NCBI RefSeq assembly: GCF_000350225.1 | Contig: NW_005179158.1 | Coordinates: 740,158 to 804,157 of the forward strand | Length of the DNA stretch: 64,000 bases | DNA from: Chondrus crispus | Lineage: Eukaryota; Rhodophyta; Florideophyceae; Gigartinales; Gigartinaceae | Direction: 5' to 3' | In this document: one piece after another, positions 10,295-18,883 of the stretch | How positions within the stretch are numbered: the stretch's first letter is position 1 | How the letters are laid out: each line of letters opens with the position of its first letter | Translations under genes and position numbers: made by a program | The notes under the pieces: model-generated | The model's input: only the letters and a program-made list of their open reading frames with translations | Told to the model about the DNA's origin: nothing | Databases searched by the model: none

Positions 10295-11399
10295 CTAGTT
10301 TCCCTGCTGCTGCGGGTTCTTCTTATCCTCCGACCAGGGTACCGCGGCTGGCCCTCTTGACGGTCGGTTCGACCCGTTGGCAGAGGCACTCGGTGTGCTC
10401 GCCGTCTGAGAATCGAACCAATTTTTGACCTTCAAATAATTGGTCGATGGAATCCCCCATCTCCTCATCGGAGACAACGCCTCGTAGTTCCCCAGAACCT
10501 TGTGCATTTCCCGAAGGGAAGGTATGCACTTGGGCGCGGCGTGCCCTTTTTCGTGGCAATGAAAGCATGTGAGCCCATGCTTCTTGATGGGGTACTGCGG
10601 CTTCGGCCGTCCGTCGACCTGCGGCCTTTCTGTCCAGCTTGGTCGTCGGAACTGGGTACCCTTGTCCTCCATCGGGAGGCGCGGCGCCGGCGTGTGGCCG
10701 CGCCCTTGGAATGCTAATACGGGATCTGTGGTTTCGCTATACAACTCCGTCCGGGCACGTGGGCGTCTGTAGAGTTGACGTCCCACTCCCTTCGTATTCT
10801 CCGTATCCGTAGCCCTTCGATGGCTCATAAAATTCGCCTTCGGCGACAAAAGCCCCGTCATAATAACTTTCGTTGCTCCTTTGCGCACTGCGTCCCTCCG
10901 ACCCTGAAAATGAATCTGCCAGATGAACTGCGGTGCGATTTTTGCGAATCGGGTGAGGTGCCTTCGGCTTGGTCCCCACCCTCAGCGTCGCTGTTGCCTG
11001 GATTGTGACCTTTTTGGTCTTCCTCTCCTTGGCGCGGCTCGCCGAGCCATGCGCATTAGCGTAATTTTCCAGCGTTAAAAACGAAATGTCCCGATTATCT
11101 TGACGATACTGAGACCCCTTGGGCTTGATGCTCGCATCTAGCCCCTCGGTGAACATAGTCATCAGCTCTTCCATGGAATAAACATTTCCACACTGGTTAT
11201 TTGCGTCTGTCAGACGGATGTAGAATTCCATCTCGTCTTCAGACGGTCTCTCCGGAACTTCTCGCAACGCGAGAACGGCTTGGCCGATCGCCTCATCGGT
11301 GGTGAAACTTCTCAATAACACGGTAAAGTCTGACATTGAGCTGTCCAACGTCCCAAAACTGCTCGACAAAGTCAATCAGGCTATCCCCTAACTTCAAGA
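10295..11399 (-). pseudogene. E2 Gag, 5'-truncated and frameshifted
   Basis: The upstream part (11375-10737) matches the end of the Gag domain of E1, with FTTDEAIGQAVLALREVP aligning to the E1 segment FIKRYLTDDVLGEAFDAV. The downstream part (10888-10295) is in another frame and carries a normal CCHC knuckle, CFHCHEKGHAAPKC. The N-terminal half of Gag is absent: homology starts at about 11400, where sequence changes to an epimerase-like fragment. The annotated strand and frames follow the homology, not a single reading frame. Confidence 0.85.
10298..10304 (-). promoter_or_regulatory. -1 frameshift heptamer GGGAAAC at the end of E2 gag
   Basis: On the minus strand gag ends cag gga aac tag. This puts G-GGA-AAC, a canonical retroviral slippery heptamer, in the correct register directly before the stop. 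The protease frame is the -1 frame, as expected. A short stem TCGCG/CGCGA starts about 12 nt downstream, a looser arrangement than in E1. Confidence 0.68.
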
Positions 11400-11669
11400 T
11401 CAGCCTAGCCGCATGCGGCCGTATAGTTCCCAAGCAGCGCGCACTGCCTGCTTCGGCACGGGCAGCCAGCTCTGCCGACCCAGCGCCTTGCCCAGATGTG
11501 TGCAAAACTCGCCCAGCGTTACTGGCTCCGGCACCGTTGCGTTGTACACCCCGCGCCACCTGTCTTCCACGCTTGCGTGCAGGATCAGCCTCACCACGTT
11601 GTCAATGTGCTCCCACGAGAACCAACTGCGCGCCACGCCCAATCGGAAAATGCAGACAGGAGTGTACAT
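11400..11669 (-). pseudogene. Fragment of an SDR39U1/TIGR01777-type epimerase gene
   Basis: A frame of about 89 codons encodes WFSWEHIDNVVRLILHA, VYNATVPEPVTLGEFCTHLG and LGRQSWLPVPKQAVRAAWEL. These are the C-terminal signatures of the epimerase-like short-chain dehydrogenase family (SDR39U1, bacterial YfcH). The Rossmann nucleotide-binding half is not found upstream. The final ~40 residues are cut off where E2 sequence begins at 11400. It is either a pseudogene fragment carried next to E2, or the last visible exon of a gene broken by E2. Recognition is by family knowledge of the C-terminal motif. Confidence 0.75.
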
Positions 11670-12316
11670 GAAGGTTTCGCTATCGTTCTCTATAAAGTAT
11701 ATATGTACCGGGGTCAGGAATTCGTGGATCTTTCACTGTCCATACAAGAAATTCTACAAGCTCGTCTGTGACTTCGGCATTAGAGCGTAAACTGGGCGGG
11801 CAGCAAGCCCGGATTGCGTCCATGGGGCACATACCTCTCTGGGCGCCCTGCAGGCATGCATGACCCAAGCTCGCACTGCCAATTGAAAATCAGCTGGCGG
11901 CGGACGCTCCTGCAAATACGCCCTGCTAGCCCAAATAACATTGAATAAAGCTTGCTTTTGAAGAGATTGCGGAAAAATAACGTCTTGCCTGGTTGCCAGG
12001 AAGTCTGGCTGCCTCTTGAGGCGTAGCTACGGGAAGGAGACAATGATTCTCTCAGATCCGTGACCTGCGCAATATACGGAAACGCATTGAGTGGATGCAG
12101 CGGGCAACAAAACAATTCTGCAGAAGGGCTTCGCCCTACGAATTACTTTGTCGAAGACAGTCATAATCTCCAGTATGTAGCTGGCGTCGTACGGGGGATT
12201 ACTTGCTCCACGGAAAACGAGTCCGGATGTCTCTGCATCCTCCCACCTACCCATAGCCCGAAGGACTCATCTGAAAGGTCCTCGCTGCGGTACGACAAGA
12301 GGACACAGCTGTCATT
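11670..12316. other. No recognised gene
   Basis: This spans from the epimerase fragment to the truncated LTR. Short frames on both strands show no family motif and nothing repetitive was recognised. Confidence 0.5.
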
Positions 12317-12859
12317 TGTAGTATAACGACCGGTGCCTGCGCGCGGAAGTTATTAACCGGGCGGCCGTGCACGGAGCACGCGTGGGCGGGTGTGCCCACG
12401 AGTAGGGAGCGCGCGCGTACCGACTGGTCGTGGCGTGGCGCACGTGTACAGTTGCACACGTGTCTTCCGTGCAGTAGTCTACGCGTATTACGTGTGCGCG
12501 TTAGCACACGTGTCGTCCGTGCGGTAGTCTGTAAGCATCATGCATGTAAAGTAGTGCACACGTGTAGTAGCAGCGTCCATGCGGTAGTAGTAATTATGGG
12601 GCTAGTTTTTTAAATTGTGTACAGTACCCGACACGCACTAGGCAGCAGGTACTGTCCTGGGACAGATGTCCGAGGCGTCCCTCTGAGGGGTTAAGATGTG
12701 ACACCCGTCCCCACCAGTAAACCGGGACAAGCTCGACCCCGTCCCTTTCACGCCTATATACGACCGTTCGGTAAGTTTATCCGCGCGCTGGCTTCTAACC
12801 CGTTACCCGTCGCTCCCGTTTTGGCACCACGGAGCGACTGTGCGTAACCGGCCACTGAG
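12317..12859 (+). repeat. Truncated LTR of the E3 family
   Basis: It starts TGTAGTATAACGACCGG, like the E3 LTR (TGTAGTATAATGACCGG). It stays alignable along its length, sharing for example GCACACGTGTAGTAGCAG, ACCCGTCCCCACCAGTAAAC and TTCTAACCCGTTACC. Similarity stops after GGCCACTGAGC at about 12859, so the last ~100 bp of the LTR are missing. No internal element sequence follows, so it is a broken solo LTR in the opposite orientation to E3. Confidence 0.85.
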
Positions 12860-14983
12860 CATATATTTTGAAGCACCGCTTCGAAGCGAACAATGTTCTT
12901 GTGCAGCTTCATTTCCTCTCGCCGGCAACATCTCCTAAAACGTCTCCACCAGAAGAGATCCCTTGGTGTACCCACCTAGGCCAAAACCGACGAATAGCCT
13001 ACACGAAATAAACATGGTGCACTTTCTTGCCCCATGTTGCAGCTCAGTCTGGCCAAACCCCTGAGTTTGGATGGTGGCGTACGTGATGCTCAACAAAAAC
13101 CGGAAGCATTGCGCGCAAGTGAGCCTCACTAGGCCCCAGATTTCGCGGTTGGGAAACTCGCCCCCAACAACACATTGCATAGGCGCTACTGCGAGTATAG
13201 GATAGTATGGAAATTCTAACACTCAGTACATCAGTACCGTTGTGGAGCACAATGTGTGACACTCTGATTGCACTTTCAAGATGCAAACCTGTTGGAGAGA
13301 GCAGAAAACGTCACGTTAGTGCACGGACGAAAGAAATCGGTATCAGCTCCTACAAAGAAATAGTGGCATCGCGATTGCGAAAAAGCGTGACTAATCTGTA
13401 GCTCAGAATCTCACCTTTTCAACAAGCAACGACCGAGCTACGTAAGCGAGCTCTGTACGGAGCTGGAGCCGTTTGAACGATTGCCATAATGCGTGAACGT
13501 CGGGTCGATTTCGCCACACGTACCGTCTATGAAAATTTTGTTTTGCACGATCAGCCCAAAATCTGCACACCTCCAGGGAGCCTGAAAGGCTATAGAATCA
13601 ATAGAATCCGCTCTCCATGGTAAAACAAGCAAGTAATAGATGCAGCTCGGGATTGAAATAATGAAAAAGCGGGCTACAGAACGGACCTGGCATAAGAGTT
13701 ACATCCTCACGTCGTCTATCTTGGTTCTACTGTAATCTACAGTGGTTTAGACTTCTTTATAATAGGAACACCAAAGCTGCAGGCAAGGAAACTCTCGGAG
13801 GGCAGGGGTACCCCCCTCGGCAACCTGAACTGAAAGGGTGCACTTACTACACATGAGTCATTCGGACTCAAATTTTGTTTGTCATCATTCAGAAAATAAC
13901 GAAGACTGATGAAGAAGGTGATCATAAATCACACTGGAGAATATGGTGATTACTTGTTCGACTCCCGACCGCCCTCTTTTTCGTGGCGAATTTACTGTAC
14001 GTAGATGTGTCTGTACTTTAGGAGACTAGCTCCTTTCTTCCCTTCATTCGAAAAGAACAACAACAAGAGGTATCGACATCTACATTAAACTGTCAAGTTT
14101 ATTGGAAGCAATTGCCCCTCGAGGGACCTGCTACAGCTACATTTGCGGAAACTACAAAGCGTCCTGATCTGCCCCACATTTGTGGAAGTGCAGGCGGTGC
14201 GCCCATGTGTTTTCTCTAGCTACGCTCGCCGTTCTCTACACTTTATTGTCCACAATTTATTCGCGTGAACAATCGCGCACAGAATGGATCATGAACTGCC
14301 AAACCTGCAACGTGTGTGTGTTTTTTCAAACCATTTTGAAAACAGGAGTTTAGAAATAGGTGAAATTCTGCTCAAAATCTTTAAATTCATTAAACAAAAA
14401 GCCAAAAGTTGCTATGGTCTCTTGGTCTGCATAATATCTAGCCTGTGAACACAATGCGGCATGTTCGCCAAGAAATAGAGAAAGGTGACAGGAGACATTA
14501 TTACGTCTATGATTCTTGTTCACCGCATGCAAGCACCGAGGAGAGTGGTTTTACTCTCGTTCCCAGTTATTGTTTATCGTGCAACCATTTGTTACTCCGT
14601 AATTCTCTTTCGAAGATAGCATAAGTTGGATGCCATTCCCCTTCGTTTAGTGAAGAGGGCACACCTTTTTACTTACCAACATAAACCCCACAAGCTTTAC
14701 TTCAAGGCCAACAGTCCGGCTACGTCAGCGCCGTTTGCGCTGATCCCTCCCCAACGAGAGGGTTACTCTTGTTTCTGTCCCGTCCGTTTGACGGGTTACG
14801 AACCACGCTTCCGTAACTACATAGCCGAAGCGCTTATTCGGTTGGGACGCTGTAGTTAAATCGCCTTTCCATTGGCGGAAAGACTTTCTGAGTTGACCAA
14901 TGAATAAGTCGTGCACAGGAATGTCCGTGTGAATGTGACGCGGTATATTTCTTGCGCCTCTGAAATAGAGTATTTAGTATAGT
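12860..14983. other. Gene-poor AT-richer stretch
   Basis: Only short frames without recognisable motifs. A cluster of small hairpin-like sequences lies around 14720-14880, for example CAGCGC/GCGCTG and CCGTC/GACGG. No RNA gene could be recognised from them. Confidence 0.45.
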
Positions 14984-15452
14984 GGGGACCACGATATAAG
15001 AGCACCCCGTGGAAACCCCTTCATACTGCTCTTAATTCGAGGGTGCTACTATTCAAGAATCCCGCACAGGATGCCCATTTTACTCCTTAGAACGCTGTAG
15101 CATCTCACCAATAAGCAGTTGCCTGGACCCATGCTGCGACCAATTCCAAAACGCTTCATCACAGAAGAGGCGCTCGCGCTATTTTGGAGAGAACGGGCAG
15201 CCTCGGCTTTCTCTTTCAACGAAAGGCGCTTGCGCCTCTTCAGCGAGCCGTGAGCCACTGGTGGAAAGTGAGAGGTCATTTCGGAGCACCGTATTGATCC
15301 GTGCGTTGGAGAAATGGAACAGGCGTACTGTGAGCGAGACTTCTGAGATGCGTTTGAAATACCAGGCCAGAAAGGGACTGTGTGATTGGAATTACAGTGC
15401 TTGATGGTGCTTGAAGTTATTATACTGTACCGTGCCAAGCGAAAATGGTGCT

Positions 15453-15700
15453 TGTGGGATACATTGCTGTACATGTTATGATATGGATTCTTAGATATTT
15501 TACGGATCTTTTCCGAAGTCACCTATTGGTCGAAGTTACACGGAGGTTACACGGAGGTTACATGGTTAACCATGTTAGGGGTTGGATGCTGGGGCGGCTC
15601 TATAAGAGCCGCGCCAACTCACACACACACACACTCACATTCACACAATAAACCCCACCTACGACCGCCCATCCCGGGATCACACAAGAACTCGTTCACA
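15453..15700 (+). repeat. LTR1 of the composite element
   Basis: It starts TGTGGGATACATTGC and ends near TCGTTCACA; the exact end is uncertain because 12 more bases also match LTR2. It contains a TATA-type core (CTATAAG) between nearly perfect 9-bp arms at 15591-15615, followed by a CA-rich run (about 15620-15648) and an AATAAA at about 15647. Confidence 0.85.
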
Positions 15701-16818
15701 TGGTACTTCTGTCGAGGGACCCCGCCCGCCGTGGGCAGGTCTCTATTTTGTTCTCAGGGACTTCTGACGATTCCTTCGACATCAAGAAGTTCTTCTTCTA
15801 TTTCGACAACGTTTTGATGAATGAGAAGGACGACCAAGAGAAGGCAGAGGGACTGCTTCCGTTCCTCGATGGCCCGGCATTTGAATTCTACTACAGCCTT
15901 TTCGCCGCTGATGAAACCCTCACAGCGGAGGCCATGAACTACTCCGCAGTCAAGAAGGTCTTCTTCGACAAGTTTCAAGCGCAGGAAGATCCTGAGGTGG
16001 CAATCCGTTCGGCCATCGACCTCAGGCTTCAAGATGATGATGTGATTTCGTTCGTGAAGAGGGTGGAGAGTTTGTACTCTGCAGCCGAATTCAACGATTC
16101 TGCTAAGCTGGGACTCCTCCGCAAGTCCATTCAAGGTCATCCCGCGTTGATTCAGTTCGTCATGTTCCGCAGCCCAACCACGTACAACGAATTGATTGAC
16201 GCTATGAAGATGTTCGACCGCAACAGGAAAAAATTCAGCCCAGTCGGTTATTCTCCGTTCAAGCATTTGTCACCATCGACTTCACTTTCAGGTCCCCAAG
16301 AAACCGGAACCACCTTCAAGAGTGGTTACGAAGATAAGTTGGAAACTCTGACCTCCCAACTGGCTGAACTCTCTCTTCTAGTGAAGAAGTCTCAGAGAGG
16401 GTTCAATAAGCCCCCGATTGACGAACGACCCTGTTCGTACTGTGGAAGGCAGATTCATAGCGCCAATAAGTGCCCAGATAACCCCCATCGAGGAACTCGG
16501 TGCACTTATTGCGGTAAGGTTGGACACGCTGAACCCGCCTGTTGGGCGAAGGCTAAAGCCTCAAGGGAAGATGACTCGAAGAGGAATCAGGGACGAATAG
16601 AAATCAAGAAAGTAAAGTTTGCTGATGAACATTCTCTGGTTGCTAAAGAAGGAGTTTCATCACCCAAACCGGAAGTAGTGGCTGCATTAAAGCGAAATGC
16701 TCAGGGAGAACCACTGCCGAAGCAGCATCACTCAGCTGCTGCCCCGCAACGACTCCTTCGATGGTCGGCCCGATGGAATACATGCCCCCGCATCGCCATT
16801 CAACCCCAGAAGTTCTAA
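15700..16818 (+). CDS. Gag of the composite element (372 aa)
   Basis: ATG at 15700 overlaps the LTR end and the stop is TAA at 16816. Residues about 15-190 form a Gag-like helical domain (DIKKFFFYFDNVLMNEKDDQ, VKRVESLYSAAEFNDSAKLG). A short linker is followed by two zinc knuckles near 243-280: CSYCGRQIHSANKC, with the spacing C-x2-C-x4-H-x4-C, and CTYCGKVGHAEPAC. The C-terminal ~70 residues overlap the protease frame and are probably not conserved. The GC content and codon use differ from E1-E4, so this is a separate lineage. It should package element RNA. Confidence 0.88.
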   Translation: MVLLSRDPARRGQVSILFSGTSDDSFDIKKFFFYFDNVLMNEKDDQEKAEGLLPFLDGPAFEFYYSLFAADETLTAEAMNYSAVKKVFFDKFQAQEDPEVAIRSAIDLRLQDDDVISFVKRVESLYSAAEFNDSAKLGLLRKSIQGHPALIQFVMFRSPTTYNELIDAMKMFDRNRKKFSPVGYSPFKHLSPSTSLSGPQETGTTFKSGYEDKLETLTSQLAELSLLVKKSQRGFNKPPIDERPCSYCGRQIHSANKCPDNPHRGTRCTYCGKVGHAEPACWAKAKASREDDSKRNQGRIEIKKVKFADEHSLVAKEGVSSPKPEVVAALKRNAQGEPLPKQHHSAAAPQRLLRWSARWNTCPRIAIQPQKF

Positions 16819-17687
16819 TTCGTATTCTACCGAAGAACCACAGGACGAAGAAGAAGACTGCTCCGAAGTCTAACAAAGTGGCTAGGCTCAGCAGCCATGT
16901 AGGAAGGTACATTCTCCTCACCGAACTCGCCAGGGCCCCGTCTGGTATTACGTTCGGCCAGCTGGTTCGAGGTGACGCTGATGGCGCGAAGAAGGAAATG
17001 CAGAAGTTGTTCGGCCCAGGCACAAGGAAGACAAAGATTGCCACCGTGGGGGATACAAGCTTCCCCCGTAGACTCAAGTTGGTTCCCGTCAAGATCTACT
17101 CCAAAGAGGCACAGGCACTTCTAGATTCCGGGGCAATTCCAAACTTGATGTCTAGTCGGCTCTCAGACGAACTCTCTCTGACCTCGTCTCCTACATCCCA
17201 GCAAATCACTGTCGCCAACGGTGATACCTCACAGTGTATCGGGACTGTCTCGAGAGTTCCCGTCTCGTTTACCGACTTGACAGTCCTAATCGACTTTCTT
17301 GTTGTGCTAAATACGCCTTTTGATATTATCATTGGGTGCCCGACATTGGAAACCTTGGCTGTTTGGCTTGATCTTCGCAGGCAAATGGTGAAGCTTTCAT
17401 TCCAGGATAGGACCGTACATCTTGGCTTGGAATACGACCGCTCCAGCACCCATATCGTGAATACAGGTACTGATAGTCAGGACTTCACTTCCGGTGTCGA
17501 AGGAGCGTTGAACGACACCAGGGAATTCGATGAGTTCTCCGCGCTTTCTGATTCGGAGGAGTACGTCGTCACCATTTTATCGAATACAACCGCTGGGAAG
17601 AAAATTGAGCGGGACCCCTCACATCTGAGATGGCGTTTTAGCCAACTGAGCTATCGAGGCTATTTCAATAGCTCTTCGGTTTCCTAG
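16647..17687 (+). CDS. Aspartic protease ORF of the composite element
   Basis: The frame opens at 16647 and ends TAG at 17685. It lies in the -1 frame relative to gag with an overlap of about 170 nt; the first ATG is 16761. The retropepsin core is KEAQALLDSGAIPNLMS, with the second strand motif FDIIIGCPTLETLAVWLD about 70 residues later. No canonical slippery heptamer was seen in the overlap, so expression could need a frameshift elsewhere, or an indel has split a fused Gag-protease. Nothing resembling RT or integrase follows before LTR2. Confidence 0.8.
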   Translation, partial: RRSFITQTGSSGCIKAKCSGRTTAEAASLSCCPATTPSMVGPMEYMPPHRHSTPEVLIRILPKNHRTKKKTAPKSNKVARLSSHVGRYILLTELARAPSGITFGQLVRGDADGAKKEMQKLFGPGTRKTKIATVGDTSFPRRLKLVPVKIYSKEAQALLDSGAIPNLMSSRLSDELSLTSSPTSQQITVANGDTSQCIGTVSRVPVSFTDLTVLIDFLVVLNTPFDIIIGCPTLETLAVWLDLRRQMVKLSFQDRTVHLGLEYDRSSTHIVNTGTDSQDFTSGVEGALNDTREFDEFSALSDSEEYVVTILSNTTAGKKIERDPSHLRWRFSQLSYRGYFNSSSVS

Positions 17688-17755
17688 GATCTACGAACTC
17701 TATTTGAATTACGCTGATTGGCGCCGAGGTCGGTCGCCGTCTAGCCGGGGGGCCG

Positions 17756-17992
17756 TGTGGGATATATTGCTGTACATGTTATGATATGGATTTTTAGATA
17801 TTTTACGGATCTTTTCCGAAGTCACCTATTGGTCGAAGTTACACGGAGGTTACACGGTTAAACATGTGACGGGTTCGATGCTGGCGCGGCTCTATAAAAG
17901 CCGCGCCAACTCACACACACACACACTCACATACACACAATAAACCCCACCTACGACCGCCCATCCCGGGAAAACACAAGAACTCGTTCACA
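17756..17992 (+). repeat. LTR2 of the composite element
   Basis: It starts TGTGGGATATATTGC after a G-rich run (CCGGGGGGCCG) that may be the polypurine tract. A TATA core (CTATAAA) at 17892-17898 is framed by perfect arms GGCGCGGCT (17883-17891) and AGCCGCGCC (17899-17907). After its end the sequence continues with the same TGGTACTTCTGT leader that follows LTR1, not with a target duplication. It is therefore an internal LTR. Confidence 0.83.
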
Positions 17993-18043
17993 TGGTACTT
18001 CTGTGCCACATTTGTGGCACAGAACTCGTTCAAATGGTACTTG

Positions 18044-18143
18044 NNNNNNNNNNNNNNNNNNNNNNNNNNNNNNNNNNNNNNNNNNNNNNNNNNNNNNNNN
18101 NNNNNNNNNNNNNNNNNNNNNNNNNNNNNNNNNNNNNNNNNNN
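18044..18143. other. Assembly gap (100 N)
   Basis: Exactly 100 N, a usual placeholder for a gap of unknown size. It lies between oppositely oriented copies of the same LTR, where assemblers often fail. Confidence 0.99.
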
Positions 18144-18173
18144 GCGGGCGGAGTCCCGTCGATATATGTCCCA

Positions 18174-18422
18174 TGTGAACGAGTTTTTGTGTGATCCCGG
18201 GATGGGCGGTGGTAGGTGGGGTTTTTTGTGTGTATGTGAGTGTGTGTGTGTGTGAGTGTGTGTGTGAGTTGGCGCGGCTTTTATAGAGCCGCGCCAGCAT
18301 CGAACCCCTAACATGTTTAACCATGTAACCTCCGTGTAACTTCGACCAATAGGTGACTTCGGAAAAGATCCGTAAAATATCTAAAAATCCATATCATAAC
18401 ATGTACAGCAATGTATCCCACA
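18174..18422 (-). repeat. LTR3 of the composite element, inverted
   Basis: It is the reverse complement of LTR1/LTR2, running from TGTGAACG to TATCCCACA, and the TATA core again lies between 9-bp arms (18269-18293). Inside it, reading leftward, is leader sequence similar to that after LTR1 (GACGGGACTCCGCCCGC against GAGGGACCCCGCCCGC). LTR3 is therefore the 5' LTR of a minus-oriented copy that enters the gap. Confidence 0.85.
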
Positions 18423-18558
18423 GTGCTCTTACTGCGAGGTCGTTCTTATTCGAAGTGCTCTTATATCGCGACCCCCCCCGTATAGGTACAGCCAATTAAA
18501 CGATCATGAATCCACTTCCATTGCTGCACATACCAGCAAACATGTACAGGGGGGGGGG

Positions 18559-18883
18559 GGTAGCTCTATATCGCACTTTTGAATAGCGCATTACCGGATA
18601 TATCGCACTGTTTCGGGCTTGACACGAAATCAGCCACGTGTATGACATTACACACGTGTCGCTCTAGAAGCCCCTAGAGTAGAGGCCGTACTGTACAAGC
18701 GACCCGCACAGTACCTCCAACTTTGGCTTATGGCGACGGCGGCTGAGTAGTTCTGCCCAGTTCCACGTCATTGCCTCAACATAACAAAAAAAATCTTTTT
18801 CGAGAGTATTTGCGACATCGCACTATCGGAGATATCGCACTTTGAAGCGTTGTGACACTGGGGTGCGATATATAGAAGGTACC
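18559..18883. repeat. Possible MITE, about 325 bp
   Basis: The left end GGTAGCTCTATATCGCAC and the right end GTGCGATATATAGAAGGTACC are imperfect inverted repeats. Further copies of ATATCGCACT lie inside at about 18598 and 18832. There is no coding capacity. A poly-G run (about 18549-18560) directly precedes it. Confidence 0.4.

Larger units (their letters stand above)
6449..11399 (-). mobile_element. Ty3/gypsy element E2, degenerate and truncated at both ends
   Basis: Reading leftward: a gag fragment, a gag-pol junction with a canonical slippery heptamer, protease, RT, RNase H and integrase. Several frameshifts and stops make it non-functional. The 5' end (LTR and N-terminal gag) is missing at about 11400, where an unrelated gene fragment begins. 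The 3' end is interrupted at 6448 by the LTR of E1; the remainder should lie beyond the left edge. Motifs are closest to E3 among the elements here. Confidence 0.88.
15453..18422. mobile_element. Composite non-autonomous LTR element with inverted outer LTRs
   Basis: The order is LTR1 (+), gag-protease (+), LTR2 (+) with leader sequence, a 100-N gap, then leader and LTR3 (-). The outermost bases are TGTGGGATA at the left and TATCCCACA at the right. The same 5-bp sequence GTGCT lies outside both (15448-15452 and 18423-18427), as a target-site duplication would. RT, RNase H and integrase are absent from the visible sequence, so mobility must depend on another element. The gap probably hides part of the inverted copy. 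Confidence 0.72.
14984..18478. repeat. Possible MITE interrupted by an LTR composite
   Basis: The left edge reads GGGG followed by CGATATAAGAGCAC at 14984-15006. The right edge at about 18456-18478 carries the inverted form, GTGCTCTTATATCG then CCCCCC. Without the 15453-18422 insertion the unit would be about 520 bp with ~22-bp imperfect inverted ends. No coding capacity was seen. The boundaries rest on a single pair of ends. Confidence 0.4.

Noticed and set aside
14620..14910. Cluster of short hairpins as an RNA gene
   Set aside because: Small GC stems are present but no known RNA fold, promoter box or conserved loop could be recognised.
15618..15650. CA-rich tract as a simple-sequence locus
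   Set aside because: It recurs at the same place in all three LTR copies (also 17911-17938 and 18228-18266), so it is part of the LTR rather than an independent microsatellite.
16647..16815. -1 frameshift site between gag and protease of the composite element
   Set aside because: The frames have the right relation, but no X-XXY-YYZ heptamer in register was found in the overlap.
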